A stretch of 64,000 nucleotides of DNA from Acidobacteriota bacterium (GCA_016196065.1 JACPYL010000025.1:248001-312000), one strand, 5' to 3'; numbered from the stretch's first letter, positions 19,436 through 28,715 are shown. Translations and numbers: made by a program. Notes: a model not told the origin generated them from the sequence alone.

Positions 19436-21118
19436 ATGTCGCGCATCCGGCAGTTACGCTACTTCCTCGCCCTGCTCTTAGTTTTCGATCTATCTGCAGG
19501 GCCAACGCTGTTGTGCGCGCAAGAGGCGCCTGCGGATATTCCCCCGATTACGATCCGCACGAATTCGCGGCTCGTCATGGTCGACGTCGTAGTCACCGAT
19601 AAGAAGGGCCAGCCGGTCACGGGACTCAAAGCAGAAGACTTCACCGCAGAAGAAAACGGCAAGAAGCAGAAGATTTCTGTTTTTGTTCCACCCGGCGCCG
19701 CCAGCAGGACCGCGAGCACGCCTCCGCCACCAGGAGTTTTTTCGAACCACCCGGAAAATGTGAGCCCGGCAGGCATACCCACGGTATTGCTTCTGGATGC
19801 TAATTCGCAGTTCAAGGATCAGGCGTACGCCCGTTCGCAGATGTTGAAATATGTGCTGGAACAGGGGCAGTCCGGCCGGCCGATGGCGGTCATCACTTTG
19901 ACCGACCGTTTACGCGTTCTGCAGCAGTTCACCAGTGACCCGCAAATTCTGCTGCAGGCTATTAAGAATCTGCGGCCAGAGCAACCGATTCTGCAACCCG
20001 GTATCGCTTTGCCTGCGTCGGCGGCTGCGGCAGGAGGCGGAGGCGGCCCAGGCGGGACCATGGCCGCGTTGATTGCCAACGCCCAAGCGGCGATTGCGGG
20101 CTTCGCGAACCTACAAGTCGGCTATGTCCTGGAACGGCGTACCGTCATCACCGTTGACGCAATGCGGAGTCTGGCTCGCATGCTGGGAGGCTTGCCGGGC
20201 CGTAAGAATGTAGTGTGGCTCACCGCTGACTTTCCCTTCGACTTGCACCCGGAAGACCGCAATATGACCGACGAAGAATTGATGGCGAGCCTTCCCGGCC
20301 AGGGACGCGAGAGATCTGTGGACGTCAACGCTTCCGGCTCACAAGCAGCTCAGGCGCGGGAATTGCATGGCCAGGAAATCCGTGATGCCGAATGGCAGCT
20401 CGCGAGTGCAGGAATCGCCATTTATCCGGTCGACATCCGTGGCATCATGACGAGCGGCATAGACGTTGCCAACACAGGAACGATGCAGGAGATTGCTTCC
20501 GAAACCGGCGGCAAAGCCTATACCAACCAAAACGATATCAAGTTGGGCATCGCATTGGCAGCGAGTGACGAAAAGGCGTCCTATTCGATTGGATACTACC
20601 CTGATAACAAGAAATGGGACGGAAAGTATCGCAATATCAAAGTGAAGGTGGCGCAAGGCGATATCCAGTTGCGTCACCGCAAAGGTTATTTCGCTGTCGA
20701 TCCCACTCAAGCCAAGAACCACAACTTTGAACAGGACGTTTCCGCCGCTCTCGACGTTAATGCTCCTGCCACTCAGATAACATTCATGGCCCAATCCAAA
20801 CCCACCGACCCAGGCAAGATGCGCGTGGTCTTCCTGATCGATGCACACACTCTGACCGCAGAGGACTCCAGTGGCAGTAAGAAAATGAACGTCACTATGT
20901 ATGCAAGTGTCTACGATCAGAACGGGAAAAACATGGGCACGCGTACCACAAAGGTCGATCGCAGTTTCGACGCCGCCACTTATCAGCAAATTCTTGAAAA
21001 AGGGATGTTGGTTCCCATCGACATGGATATCCCCGCCGGCGGCAAGGAATTGCGCCTGGCAGTGCTCGACAACAAGACAGGACTGATTGGCACCGTGACC
21101 GGCCCTCTCGGGCCATAG
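19436..21118 (+). CDS. VWFA-related Acidobacterial domain protein, exported
   Basis: A 560-residue protein with a signal peptide (YFLALLLVFDLSAG ... LLCAQ). Residues about 38-85 carry the pattern ITIRTNSRLVMVDVVVTDKKG.PVTGLKAEDF that marks the VWFA-related acidobacterial family. A von Willebrand A-like fold follows, with VLLLDANSQFKDQAYARSQM in place of a classical DxSxS MIDAS motif, and ITVDAMRSLARMLGGLPGRK, then SYSIGYYPDNKKWDGKYRNI. The C-terminal 160 residues are beta-rich. Such proteins are presumed periplasmic adhesion or scaffold proteins; nothing shows a specific partner. GGAGGT lies just before the ATG. Confidence 0.88.
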   Translation: MSRIRQLRYFLALLLVFDLSAGPTLLCAQEAPADIPPITIRTNSRLVMVDVVVTDKKGQPVTGLKAEDFTAEENGKKQKISVFVPPGAASRTASTPPPPGVFSNHPENVSPAGIPTVLLLDANSQFKDQAYARSQMLKYVLEQGQSGRPMAVITLTDRLRVLQQFTSDPQILLQAIKNLRPEQPILQPGIALPASAAAAGGGGGPGGTMAALIANAQAAIAGFANLQVGYVLERRTVITVDAMRSLARMLGGLPGRKNVVWLTADFPFDLHPEDRNMTDEELMASLPGQGRERSVDVNASGSQAAQARELHGQEIRDAEWQLASAGIAIYPVDIRGIMTSGIDVANTGTMQEIASETGGKAYTNQNDIKLGIALAASDEKASYSIGYYPDNKKWDGKYRNIKVKVAQGDIQLRHRKGYFAVDPTQAKNHNFEQDVSAALDVNAPATQITFMAQSKPTDPGKMRVVFLIDAHTLTAEDSSGSKKMNVTMYASVYDQNGKNMGTRTTKVDRSFDAATYQQILEKGMLVPIDMDIPAGGKELRLAVLDNKTGLIGTVTGPLGP

Positions 21119-21135
21119 TTCCTCTTGTCACAAGC

Positions 21136-21166
21136 AAAGAAAAAGGGCGTCCTCGCGGACGCCCTT
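21136..21166 (-). terminator. Rho-independent terminator of the ribosomal super-cluster
   Basis: A perfect 10-bp stem AAGGGCGTCC/GGACGCCCTT (21143-21166) with a four-base loop is followed, in the minus-strand direction, by TTTTTCTTT. It lies about 30 nt after the rplQ stop, so it ends the alpha operon. Confidence 0.85.
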
Positions 21167-21196
21167 AATATTGTGGCCAAAACCCGTTTGCTAAAA

Positions 21197-21694
21197 CTAC
21201 TCTTTCTTGTCTCCGCCCTCATCTGGCGGTGCGCCTGCACCCTGCTGTGCCTCGGCTTCTTCCATTGCCTTGCGGGTTTCTTCGGCACGCTTGGCACGGA
21301 CTTCGGCACGTTTCGTCCGCTTTTCGTCGAGCACCTGTTCGCTGCCCAGCAGTTCAATGAATGCCGTGTCAGCGCCATCGCCCTTGCGCCAGCCGGTCAG
21401 GACAATCCGTAGATATCCGCCCTTGCGATCGCCAAAGCGCGGAGCCACGGTATCGAACAGTTTGGTGACAGCGGCTTTCGTCATCAGGTAAGCTGCCGCC
21501 TGCCGACGCGCGGCCAGATCGCCCTTCTTGCCGAGCGTAATCATCTTCTCGACCAGCGGACGTACTGCTTTGGCCTTGATGGCCGTCGTCTCGATCCGTT
21601 CTTCCATGATCAACGACGTAACCATATTCCGGAACAACGACCGCCGATGCGATGTGTTCCGCCCGAGTTTGAATCCCGCAACCTTGTGACGCAT
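21197..21694 (-). CDS. rplQ: 50S ribosomal protein L17
   Basis: A 165-residue L17; the core (RHKVAGFKLGRNTSHRRSLF, MVTSLIMEERIETTAIKAKA) covers the first 115 or so residues. The last 50 are a charged, Ala/Glu-rich tail (RAEVRAKRAEETRKAMEEAE) longer than in E. coli L17 and probably disordered. It is the last gene of the 35-gene cluster; a terminator follows. L17 lies near the peptide exit tunnel of the large subunit. Confidence 0.97.
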   Translation of the reverse strand: MRHKVAGFKLGRNTSHRRSLFRNMVTSLIMEERIETTAIKAKAVRPLVEKMITLGKKGDLAARRQAAAYLMTKAAVTKLFDTVAPRFGDRKGGYLRIVLTGWRKGDGADTAFIELLGSEQVLDEKRTKRAEVRAKRAEETRKAMEEAEAQQGAGAPPDEGGDKKE

Positions 21695-21703
21695 GGTAAA
21701 CCT

Positions 21704-21788
21704 CAGTGGCTCGTGATTAGTGATCAGTGGTTAGCGGCCATGCGGTGGTCTCTACTAGCCACCAATCACTGACCACTAACCACTGGTT
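21704..21788. repeat. Heptad array, family D (TAGTGGT), inverted arms
   Basis: The rplQ-rpoA spacer is filled by 7-nt units such as TAGTGAT and CAGTGGT, then by a second arm of complementary units (CACTGAC, CACTAAC). The two arms would pair in the mRNA. Confidence 0.75.
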
Positions 21789-21789
21789 C

Positions 21790-22821
21790 CTATAGGTCGT
21801 TATCCCCGTATGCTGATGCAGGCAGCACCTGGTTCGAAGTCGGTCCGGGTACGGCGTTACCGTGCTCGTCGATCTTCATGCCCAGGCTCAAGCCCATCGA
21901 GGACAGAATTTCTTTGATCTCGTTCAGCGACTTGCGTCCGAAGTTCTTCGTCTTCAGCATCTCGGCTTCGGTCTTCTGCACCAATTCGCCGATGGACTGA
22001 ATATTCGCATTCTTCAGACAGTTGTAGCTGCGCACCGAAAGTTCGAGTTCCTCGACCGACCGGTTGAGATTTTCGTTCTTGATCTCCGGCTTGCGCTCTT
22101 CGTTCGAAGACGCAGTTTCGATTTCTTCTTCGAAGTTGATGAAGATATTCATGTGATCCTTCAGCAACTTCGCGGCGAGTCCGATGGAATCCCCGGGAGT
22201 AATCGAACCATTCGTCCAGACTTCGAGTGTCAGCTTGTCATAGTCGGTGATCTGTCCGAGACGTGCTGCTTCCACGGTGTAATTGCACTTGCGCACCGGA
22301 GAATGCACGGAGTCAATGGGAATGAAGCCGATGCCGAGATCGTCTTCGAAATTCTTGTCGGCCGCGACATAGCCGCGCCCACGCTTGAGGCGCATTTCCA
22401 TGTCGAGCTTGCCGCCTTCGCTTACGGTCGCAATGTAGACTTCCTTGTCCAGAACTTCCACATCGCCGTCGGCTTCAATCATGCCGCTGGTGACAACACC
22501 GGGCTGATCCGCGCGCAGGTAGATCGCTTTCGGTCCATCTCCCGCCAACTTGAATGGAATCTGCTTCAGGTTCAGGATGATGTCGGTCGCGTCTTCAACC
22601 ACGCCGGGAATCGACTGGAACTCGTGCAACACTCCATCGATCTTCACGGCCGTAACCGCCGCCCCTTCGATCGAACTCAGCAACACGCGTCGAAGCGCAT
22701 TTCCGATGGTTGTTCCGAAGCCACGTTCAAAAGGCTGCGCCCAGAACATTCCGTACTTGTCGGTGAGGCCGGTAGCATCGCTTGCCAGCCGTTTCGGTTT
22801 TTGAAAACCCTTCCACAACAT
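21790..22821 (-). CDS. rpoA: DNA-directed RNA polymerase alpha subunit
   Basis: A 343-residue alpha subunit. The N-terminal dimerisation domain shows [20 protein letters not shown] and [17 protein letters not shown]; the C-terminal domain, after a linker near residues 235-250, has [20 protein letters not shown] and [19 protein letters not shown], the helix-hairpin-helix that contacts UP elements and activators. Roughly 20 residues follow the usual C-terminal end. It sits between rpsD and rplQ as in most bacteria, so its dosage follows ribosomal protein synthesis. Confidence 0.98.
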   Translation of the reverse strand: MLWKGFQKPKRLASDATGLTDKYGMFWAQPFERGFGTTIGNALRRVLLSSIEGAAVTAVKIDGVLHEFQSIPGVVEDATDIILNLKQIPFKLAGDGPKAIYLRADQPGVVTSGMIEADGDVEVLDKEVYIATVSEGGKLDMEMRLKRGRGYVAADKNFEDDLGIGFIPIDSVHSPVRKCNYTVEAARLGQITDYDKLTLEVWTNGSITPGDSIGLAAKLLKDHMNIFINFEEEIETASSNEERKPEIKNENLNRSVEELELSVRSYNCLKNANIQSIGELVQKTEAEMLKTKNFGRKSLNEIKEILSSMGLSLGMKIDEHGNAVPGPTSNQVLPASAYGDNDL

Positions 22822-22933
22822 TGGTAATTCTCCTCTCGGCCATATGGCTTCGCGACGGCTCTCCGAACCGGCCTGGTACTAAGTTCGGATCAAATGCCGT
22901 TGCGAGCTGATCTGGCACGAAACAGGCCAAAAA

Positions 22934-23012
22934 CTCGCTGTTCGTCGTTCGCTTTCCGTCTTTCGCGACTCGCTGGTCTTAGCGAACAGCGAAGGACGAA
23001 CGACCAACGACG
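22934..23012. repeat. Heptad array, family B, inverted arms
   Basis: In the rpsD-rpoA spacer one arm carries GTTCGTC-type units and the other the complementary AGCGAAG, GACGAAC and GACCAAC units, ending at the rpsD stop. The remaining 22822-22933 holds the rpoA ribosome-binding site and no other recognised signal. Confidence 0.75.
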
Positions 23013-23642
23013 TTACTTGCTATACAACTCGACAATCAGCTGCTCATTGACTGGCAACTGGATGTCTTCGCGTCTCGGCAGCGCCGTCACGCGACCTTTG
23101 TAAGCATCACGATCGACTTCCAGCCAAACCGGAGCGGGCTGATGACTTGCGAATTCCTTGGCCACTTCGAGGATGGAAACCTTGTGGCTGCTCTCGCGAA
23201 TCGCAATCTCCTCGCCGACCGTGACTTCGTACGACGGGATATTCACTTTCTTGCCATTCACCAGTACGTGTCCGTGACGGACAAGCTGCCGTGCCTGGCG
23301 GCGCGAAATGCCGAAGCCAAGGCGGAAAACAACGTTGTCCAACCGGCGTTCCAGCGACTCAAGCAGCTTGGCGCCGGTCACGCCCTGGGACTTCACGGCG
23401 TTCTCGAAGTAATTCCGGAACTGGCCTTCCTGGGTAAAGTAGATGCGCTTGGCTTTCTGTTTTTCGCGCAATTGCAGGCCGTAACCTACAACCTTGGTCT
23501 TCTTGTCTTTTCCGTGCTGGCCGGGAGCGTAGTTGCGCTTCTCGAGCGGACATTTGTCCGTGAAGCACTTTGGGCCTTTCAGGAAGAGCTTGATGCCTTC
23601 CCGTCGGCATAGACGACACACTGCATCGGTATAACGGGCCAA
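23013..23642 (-). CDS. rpsD: 30S ribosomal protein S4
   Basis: A 209-residue S4, a primary 16S rRNA-binding protein and a translational repressor of the alpha operon in E. coli. The N-terminus keeps four cysteines (CRLC near 9-12 and CFTDKC near 26-31), indicating the zinc-binding C+ form. The S4 RNA-binding domain follows ([40 protein letters not shown]). It lies between rpsK and rpoA. Confidence 0.98.
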   Translation of the reverse strand: MARYTDAVCRLCRREGIKLFLKGPKCFTDKCPLEKRNYAPGQHGKDKKTKVVGYGLQLREKQKAKRIYFTQEGQFRNYFENAVKSQGVTGAKLLESLERRLDNVVFRLGFGISRRQARQLVRHGHVLVNGKKVNIPSYEVTVGEEIAIRESSHKVSILEVAKEFASHQPAPVWLEVDRDAYKGRVTALPRREDIQLPVNEQLIVELYSK

Positions 23643-23715
23643 GTTGTTCTCCTTCTTTAGATGACCGGTTTACAGGTTTGGCTTCACCCTTCATCCCGGA
23701 CCAAAATCATAAAAT

Positions 23716-23777
23716 CAGTGGTTGGTGATTAGTGGTTAGTGGCTAGTTTTTTAACCACTAATCACCAACCACTAACC
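23716..23777. repeat. Heptad array, family D, inverted arms
   Basis: Units CAGTGGT, TGGTGAT and TAGTGGC run up to a T-rich turn (TTTTTT) and are mirrored by complementary AACCACT, AATCACC units. It occupies about half of the 143-nt rpsK-rpsD spacer. Confidence 0.75.
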
Positions 23778-23785
23778 CCTCGTTC

Positions 23786-24226
23786 TTACACTCTGCGGCG
23801 CTTCGGCGGTCGGCAACCGTTATGTGGTATGGGGGTCGAGTCCTTGATGGACCGGACTTCGATTCCCGCTGCGGCCAACGCACGTACTGCAGACTCGCGG
23901 CCCGAACCCGGACCGCTCACCTTCACATCCACGCTGCGGACGCCATGATCGCGCGCCATGTTGGCGGCGTTCATCGCAGCCTGCTGCGCTGCGAACGGAG
24001 TGCCTTTGCGCGATCCGCGGAAGCCGAGCGATCCTGAACTCTTCCAGGCCAGCACATTGCCGCTGGTGTCCGAGATGGTCACGATCGTGTTGTTGAAAGA
24101 GGCCTGCACGTGCACCAGACCGTGCGGAACGTGTTTCCGCTCTTTCTTCTTGAAAGTCTTCTTCTTGCCTTTTTTGTCGGGTGCCGCTGCGCCCGCTGCT
24201 CCTGCTGCCGCTGCCGGTTTTGCCAT
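23786..24226 (-). CDS. rpsK: 30S ribosomal protein S11
   Basis: A 146-residue S11. The core is standard: [40 protein letters not shown] and the C-terminal [20 protein letters not shown]. The first 30 residues are an unusual Ala/Gly run followed by Lys-rich sequence ([16 protein letters not shown]), probably a disordered rRNA-binding tail. S11 helps form the platform of the small subunit. Confidence 0.98.
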   Translation of the reverse strand: MAKPAAAAGAAGAAAPDKKGKKKTFKKKERKHVPHGLVHVQASFNNTIVTISDTSGNVLAWKSSGSLGFRGSRKGTPFAAQQAAMNAANMARDHGVRSVDVKVSGPGSGRESAVRALAAAGIEVRSIKDSTPIPHNGCRPPKRRRV

Positions 24227-24235
24227 AGTAGCCGT

Positions 24236-24281
24236 TAGCTCCTAGCCACTAGCTCCTAGCTAAAAGCCAGAAGCCAGAAGC
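24236..24281. repeat. Heptad array, family A (TAGCTCC-type)
   Basis: Units TAGCTCC, TAGCCAC and TAGCTAA, then AGCCAGA-like complementary units, fill the rpsM-rpsK spacer. Confidence 0.7.
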
Positions 24282-24286
24282 TGTTC

Positions 24287-24673
24287 TTAAGTCTTTGTCG
24301 CCGTCTTTTTCTTCTGCGCAACCGTTCCCTTGCGCGGACCCTTACGGGTACGGGCATTGGTGTGGGTGCGTTGTCCGCGGACGGGCAGATTGCGGCGATG
24401 CCGGAATCCGCGATAGGAGCCAATTTCGATGAGCCGCTTAATGTTCATCGAAACGTCTTTGCGCAGATCGCCTTCCACCGAGCCTTCCGCTTCGATGACC
24501 TGGCGGATGCGGTTGACTTCGTCTTCGCCCAGATCCTGGACTTTTTTCGTCGGTTCAACATTCGCTTCGTTCAAAATATGAGCCGAACGCGAGTTGCCGA
24601 TTCCGTAGATGTAAGTAAGCGCGATGTTCACGTGTTTGTTACGTGGAAGATCGACGCCGGCAATACGAGCCAT
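24287..24673 (-). CDS. rpsM: 30S ribosomal protein S13
   Basis: A 128-residue S13 of the small-subunit head, contacting tRNA and L5 in the inter-subunit bridge. Motifs are [32 protein letters not shown] and the basic C-terminal [20 protein letters not shown] followed by a Lys/Thr tail. First gene of the alpha-operon segment after rpmJ. Confidence 0.98.
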   Translation of the reverse strand: MARIAGVDLPRNKHVNIALTYIYGIGNSRSAHILNEANVEPTKKVQDLGEDEVNRIRQVIEAEGSVEGDLRKDVSMNIKRLIEIGSYRGFRHRRNLPVRGQRTHTNARTRKGPRKGTVAQKKKTATKT

Positions 24674-24707
24674 ATGTTTCCGAACCCTTTCCCGCTAACG
24701 CTCAGCG

Positions 24708-24762
24708 GCTTCGAGCTTCGAGCTTCGAGCGTTTTTTGGCTCGCAGCTCACGGCTCGCAGCC
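24708..24762. repeat. Heptad array, family E (GCTTCGA / TCGCAGC)
   Basis: Three GCTTCGA units, a TTTTTT turn, then TCGCAGC, TCACGGC and TCGCAGC units lie between rpmJ and rpsM. The two arms are both heptadic but only partly complementary. Confidence 0.7.
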
Positions 24763-24765
24763 GAT

Positions 24766-24879
24766 TCATCCCTGACGTTGCTTGTGTTTGGCAGTCTCGC
24801 AAATCACCCGTACCACACCCTTGCGGTGGATGACCTTGCACTTATCGCAAATTTTCTTTACCGATGCTCTTACCTTCAT
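24766..24879 (-). CDS. rpmJ: 50S ribosomal protein L36
   Basis: A 37-residue protein read from ATG at 24879 to TGA at 24766: [20 protein letters not shown] followed by a C-terminus with [13 protein letters not shown]. The zinc-ribbon ligands are C11, C14, C27 and H32, the zinc-binding C+ form of L36. It lies in its canonical position between infA and rpsM. Confidence 0.97.
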   Translation of the reverse strand: MKVRASVKKICDKCKVIHRKGVVRVICETAKHKQRQG

Positions 24880-24882
24880 AAC

Positions 24883-24947
24883 CAGTTCTCAGTTCTCAGC
24901 TGTCAGTTCTCAGCAACCCCAGATCCCTCGCTTCGCTCGGGATGACA
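24883..24947. repeat. Heptad array, family C (CAGTTCT), plus a TCATCC-type repeat
   Basis: In the infA-rpmJ spacer, units CAGTTCT and CAGCTGT (24883-24913) are followed by a separate palindromic element, GATCCCTCGCTTCGCTCGGG then ATGAC (24920-24947). That element is an inverted copy of the GTCATCCTGAGCGAAGCGAA family also seen at 49091 and 50573. Confidence 0.65.
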
Positions 24948-24955
24948 GCCTGAAA

Positions 24956-25174
24956 TTATTTGTAGCGATATACGATCCGCCCACGATTCAGGTCGTACGG
25001 AGAAAGTTCGACCGCGACTTTGTCTCCCGGCAGGATGCGGATAAAGTTCTTCCTCATCTTCCCGGAAACATGCGCCAGTACCTGGTGTTTGTTTTCCAAC
25101 TCCACCTTGAACATGGCATTCGGCAGGGGCTCAAGCACCACTGCCATGACTTCAATCGCGTCCTCTTTACTCAT
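24956..25174 (-). CDS. infA: Translation initiation factor IF-1
   Basis: A 72-residue S1/OB-fold protein ([60 protein letters not shown]), exactly the usual IF-1 length. It binds the A site of the 30S subunit during initiation. AGGGGG precedes the ATG. It is placed between map and rpmJ, the common spc-alpha arrangement. Confidence 0.98.
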   Translation of the reverse strand: MSKEDAIEVMAVVLEPLPNAMFKVELENKHQVLAHVSGKMRKNFIRILPGDKVAVELSPYDLNRGRIVYRYK

Positions 25175-25187
25175 CGACCCCCTGAAC

Positions 25188-25281
25188 CAGTTCTCAGTTC
25201 CCAGTTCTCAGTTCTCAGAAAAACCCAGATCCGCGAGTTCTCTGGTTTTACCGAGAACTGAGAACTGGGAACCGAGAACTG
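25188..25281. repeat. Heptad array, family C, long inverted arms
   Basis: Four CAGTTCT/CAGTTCC units (25188-25218) are mirrored by GAGAACT and GGGAACC-type units (25250-25281) across a 30-nt centre that also contains partly paired GAGTTCTCTGG. This is the clearest giant hairpin of the set; it fills the map-infA spacer. Confidence 0.8.
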
Positions 25282-25287
25282 ATTTCT

Positions 25288-26055
25288 TTACTGGGTCAAA
25301 ATCATCGGGCCCTGTTTGGTAACCGCTACACAGTGCTCGAAATGTGCGCTGTAGCTGCCATCGACGGTTACGGCAGTCCACTTGTCGCCCAAAACCTTTG
25401 CCTCGGGACGTCCCGAATTCACCATTGGCTCGATCGCCAATACCATTCCTTCGGTGAGTTCGATGCCCTGGCCCTTTTTGCCGAAATTCGGAATCTGCGG
25501 CGCTTCATGCAGTTTTGTTCCGATTCCGTGCCCAACAAACTCGCGCACTACGCTGAAACCGTTTGCCTCAACGTATTTCTGGATCGCCGATCCCACATGC
25601 CCGATCGTATTGCCGATCCGTGCTTGCTCGATTCCCTTGTACAACGAGGCTTCCGTAACCTCGAGCAGCTTCTTCAATTCGTCCGTGAGCTTTTCACCCA
25701 CCGGTACGGTGATCGCGGCGTCTCCGTAGTACCCGTCGAGCACCACTCCACAATCGACGGACACGATGTCGCCCGCTTTCAGCACCCGCTTTTCAGACGG
25801 GATCCCGTGCACAATTTCTTCGTTCACCGAAGTACACAGCACACAGGGATAACCGTAGTATCCCTTGAACGCCGGTTTGGCTCCCAAGTCCGTGATCAGC
25901 TTGTCGGCTGCTTTTTCCAGGTCCATGGTCGTGGCCCCCGGAGCAACCAGCGTTTTCACGTGGTCCAAAACCTGACGAACCAGTTGTCCGCTGCGCCGCA
26001 TCTTCTCGATCTCTTCCGGCGACTTGCGAACGATTTTGTCGTCTCCAAAACTCAT
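25288..26055 (-). CDS. map: Methionine aminopeptidase, type I
   Basis: A 255-residue enzyme that removes the initiator Met from nascent proteins. The five metal ligands are visible in VDCGVVLDGYYGDAAITVPV (two Asp), EFVGHGIGTKLHEAP (His), LAIEPMVNSG (Glu) and HFEHCVAVT (Glu). The ATG at 26055, 25 nt after the adk stop, gives the normal N-terminus (SFGDDKIVRKSPEEIEKMRR); a start at 26106 would overlap adk. Confidence 0.97.
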   Translation of the reverse strand: MSFGDDKIVRKSPEEIEKMRRSGQLVRQVLDHVKTLVAPGATTMDLEKAADKLITDLGAKPAFKGYYGYPCVLCTSVNEEIVHGIPSEKRVLKAGDIVSVDCGVVLDGYYGDAAITVPVGEKLTDELKKLLEVTEASLYKGIEQARIGNTIGHVGSAIQKYVEANGFSVVREFVGHGIGTKLHEAPQIPNFGKKGQGIELTEGMVLAIEPMVNSGRPEAKVLGDKWTAVTVDGSYSAHFEHCVAVTKQGPMILTQ

Positions 26056-26080
26056 GATTCCGGCTATGCCGTTCCGTCCG

Positions 26081-26782
26081 TTACTCGCATCCCGCGTGGC
26101 TCTCAATCGCCGCGAAGATGTCGGCTGTTACCTCATCCATCGAGCGATCCGCGTCCAGCGGGATCAGATTGCCCTTGGCCTGGTAGTACTCTGCGACCGG
26201 CTTGGTCTGGATCTCATACGCCGCCAGACGGGGCCGTATGACCTCGTCGCGATCGTCATCCCGTTGGACCAGCTTGGAACCGTCCAGGTCGCACAACTCG
26301 TCGACGTGAGGCGGTTGAGTGTGGAGGTTGTAAATCCGCCCACAGGTTGGACAGGAACGTCGCCCGGTAAGCCGTAGCAGTAATTGAGTATAGTCGACAT
26401 CCATCCGGATCACAACCGGCGAACACTTCTCCAACTTGTCAAAGAGCTCTTGTGGCAGATAAGCATCCAGCCATGCTGCCTGGGCGGCGGTCCTGGGAAA
26501 CCCGTCCAGAATGAAGCCTCGCTGGCAATCCGGCTGAACCAGCCGGTCTGCAACGATGCCATAAAGCAACTCGTCCGGAACCAACTTGCCCTGTTCCATG
26601 AACCCCTTGGCTTTCCGTCCGAGCTCGGTGCCCCGGGTTACATGCTCCCGCAATAGGTCTCCGGTGGAGACTTGCGGGATGCCGTAATGGCTCACGATTC
26701 TTTTGGCCTGTGTTCCTTTACCGGCTCCCGGAGGACCCAGCAAAATTATCGGCCCGATCTTTGGTGTGCTAGCGTTGGCCAT
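26081..26782 (-). CDS. adk: Adenylate kinase
   Basis: A 233-residue adenylate kinase (ATP + AMP to 2 ADP). The P-loop is GPPGAGKGTQAKRI, the AMP site includes STGDLLREHV and DGFPRTAAQAAWLD. The LID has CPTCGRIYNLHTQPP and LCDLDG, three Cys and one Asp as in zinc-binding Gram-positive enzymes. It lies in the classical secY-adk-map order. Confidence 0.98.
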   Translation of the reverse strand: MANASTPKIGPIILLGPPGAGKGTQAKRIVSHYGIPQVSTGDLLREHVTRGTELGRKAKGFMEQGKLVPDELLYGIVADRLVQPDCQRGFILDGFPRTAAQAAWLDAYLPQELFDKLEKCSPVVIRMDVDYTQLLLRLTGRRSCPTCGRIYNLHTQPPHVDELCDLDGSKLVQRDDDRDEVIRPRLAAYEIQTKPVAEYYQAKGNLIPLDADRSMDEVTADIFAAIESHAGCE

Positions 26783-26878
26783 TCAAAATGGCCCCTTTAG
26801 TCGTATTTCCTCTCGCGGAGGGACCGCACACCCGCGCCCACAGAACTGTCGTGCCGGTTTTTACCGGCTCTCAATCTC

Positions 26879-28261
26879 CTACCAGGTTCGGCGTCCGCGC
26901 AAACGGCCACTCTTCGGAGTAAATCCGTCATAGTGCCGCATGATCAGTTGCGCCTCAATCTGTGTAACCGTGTCCATGGCGACTCCCACCACGATCAATG
27001 TCGAAGTGCCGCCAAAATAGAAATTCACGCCCAAGCCGTTCAGCAGCCAGGTCGGAAGATTTTCCAGGTATCGCCCCACCAGCCACAAGTGATTCAACTT
27101 GATGCCGGTAATCATCCACTCGGGAATCAGCGAGATGATGACGAGGTAGAGCGCGCCGATAATCGTAATCCGCGTGAGCACGTCGTTGATGTAGTCCGCG
27201 GTGCGCTTACCTGGCCGGATGCCGGGAATAAACCCGCCGTACTTCCGCATATTGTCGGCAACCTCGTTCGGATTGAACACGATCGAGATGTAGAAGTAGG
27301 CAAAGAAGATGATTCCCAGCGCGTAGAGCGTGGCATACAACGGCTCTCCCCAGCGCAGGGCGTCGAGCATCGGACCAATCACTTTATTGTTGTGAAATGG
27401 AGTGCCTAACATCTGCGGCAATGCGAGGATCGACGACGCGAAGATGACCGGCATGACGCCGCCCGCGTTGACACGCAGCGGCAAGTGCGTGGACTGCCCG
27501 CCCATGACTTTGCGCCCAACCACGCGCTTGGCGTACTGCACCGGAATCCGGCGCTCGCTGCGTTCGACGTAAACAATGAACGCCACCACGGCGACCATCA
27601 AAACCAGCAGCATGATGATGGCTGGGAATGTAAACGCTCCCCAGGCGTCGTTTTTCGCTTTTTCGTAGAGATCGATGATGCCGCGCGGCAATCCGGTCAC
27701 GATGCCGGCAAAGATCAGCAACGACATGCCGTTACCGATTCCGCGCTCCGTGATCTGCTCGCCCAGCCACATGATGAATGCCGAACCAGTTGTGAGGGTC
27801 AGCATGGTCATCAGGATGAAACCAGGGCCGGGATTCGTAACGAAGTCGCCTGCTTTTTCCAGGCTGATAGCAATACCAAAAGATTGCACCGCGCTCAGGA
27901 TCACCGTCACATAGCGTGTCCACTGGGTGATCTTCTTGCGGCCCATCTCACCTTCTTTTTGCAGCTTGGCCAGCGGCTCGTAAACCACGGTCAACAACTG
28001 AAGGATGATGGACGCCGTAATATACGGCATGATGCCGAGAGCGAAAATCGTCAGACGGCGAAGATTGCCGCCGCTGAACAGGTCCACAAAACCGAGAACC
28101 GTGCCCCGGTTCTGTTCAAAGAACTGCGCCAGTCGCTCGCCGTTGATTCCCGGCGTGGGAACGTGCCCGCCCAGGCGATACACCGCCAAGATGCCGAGCG
28201 TGAAGAGCACGCGCTTACGAAGGTCGGGTACCCGGAAGATGTTCGCCAGCTTTTCCAACAT
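26879..28261 (-). CDS. secY: Protein translocase subunit SecY
   Basis: A 460-residue channel subunit of the Sec translocon with about ten membrane helices. Recognisable motifs are GRVxT-like VYRLGGHVPTPGINGERL, LGIMPYITASIILQLLTVVY, the cytoplasmic loop VVGRKVMGGQSTHLPLRVNA and RPGKRTADYINDVLTRITII. The start codon overlaps the rplO stop by one base (TAATG), implying translational coupling. The spacer to adk (26783-26878) has no heptad array, only a short GCCGG/CCGGC hairpin. Confidence 0.98.
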   Translation of the reverse strand: MLEKLANIFRVPDLRKRVLFTLGILAVYRLGGHVPTPGINGERLAQFFEQNRGTVLGFVDLFSGGNLRRLTIFALGIMPYITASIILQLLTVVYEPLAKLQKEGEMGRKKITQWTRYVTVILSAVQSFGIAISLEKAGDFVTNPGPGFILMTMLTLTTGSAFIMWLGEQITERGIGNGMSLLIFAGIVTGLPRGIIDLYEKAKNDAWGAFTFPAIIMLLVLMVAVVAFIVYVERSERRIPVQYAKRVVGRKVMGGQSTHLPLRVNAGGVMPVIFASSILALPQMLGTPFHNNKVIGPMLDALRWGEPLYATLYALGIIFFAYFYISIVFNPNEVADNMRKYGGFIPGIRPGKRTADYINDVLTRITIIGALYLVIISLIPEWMITGIKLNHLWLVGRYLENLPTWLLNGLGVNFYFGGTSTLIVVGVAMDTVTQIEAQLIMRHYDGFTPKSGRLRGRRTW

Positions 28262-28704
28262 TACTGCAAGACCTCAAACTTGCCGCCCGCCTTGGTGATT
28301 TTTTCCTGAGCAGTCTTGGAAAATTTGTGAGCCTTCACGTTGAGCGCGGTTTTCAACTCACCCGTCCCAAGAATCTTGACTTGCTGCTTGCCTTTGATGA
28401 CGCCGGCCTTACGCAGCGATTCCGGAGTGATCTCACTTACGCCCATCGCTTCCAGGCGGTCCAGATTCACGACGGAAAACTCATCACGGAATACATTCGT
28501 AAACCCGCGCTTCGGCATACGGCGGTGCAGCGGCATCTGGCCGCCTTCAAAACCGCGCAACAAGCGCGCGCCCGAACGCGACCACTGTCCCTTATGTCCG
28601 CGCGACGAAGTCTTGCCCATGCCGGACCCCATACCGCGTCCGACCCGCTTGCGCTTTTCCGTTGCCTTACGTGGAGCCCGTATCGTCGATAAATTCATAG
28701 TCAA
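28261..28704 (-). CDS. rplO: 50S ribosomal protein L15
   Basis: A 147-residue L15 with the glycine-rich basic N-terminus (RKRVGRGMGSGMGKTSSRGH, KGQWSRSGARLLRGFEGGQM) and C-terminal YGVSEITPESL-like fold (LGTGELKTALNVKAHKFSKT). It overlaps secY by one base. Confidence 0.98.
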   Translation of the reverse strand: MTMNLSTIRAPRKATEKRKRVGRGMGSGMGKTSSRGHKGQWSRSGARLLRGFEGGQMPLHRRMPKRGFTNVFRDEFSVVNLDRLEAMGVSEITPESLRKAGVIKGKQQVKILGTGELKTALNVKAHKFSKTAQEKITKAGGKFEVLQ

Positions 28705-28715
28705 ATCCTAGTTGT

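Noticed and set aside
26783-26878. Regulatory element between secY and adk
   Set aside because: Only a 5-bp GCCGG/CCGGC hairpin is visible, too weak to report as a terminator or riboswitch.
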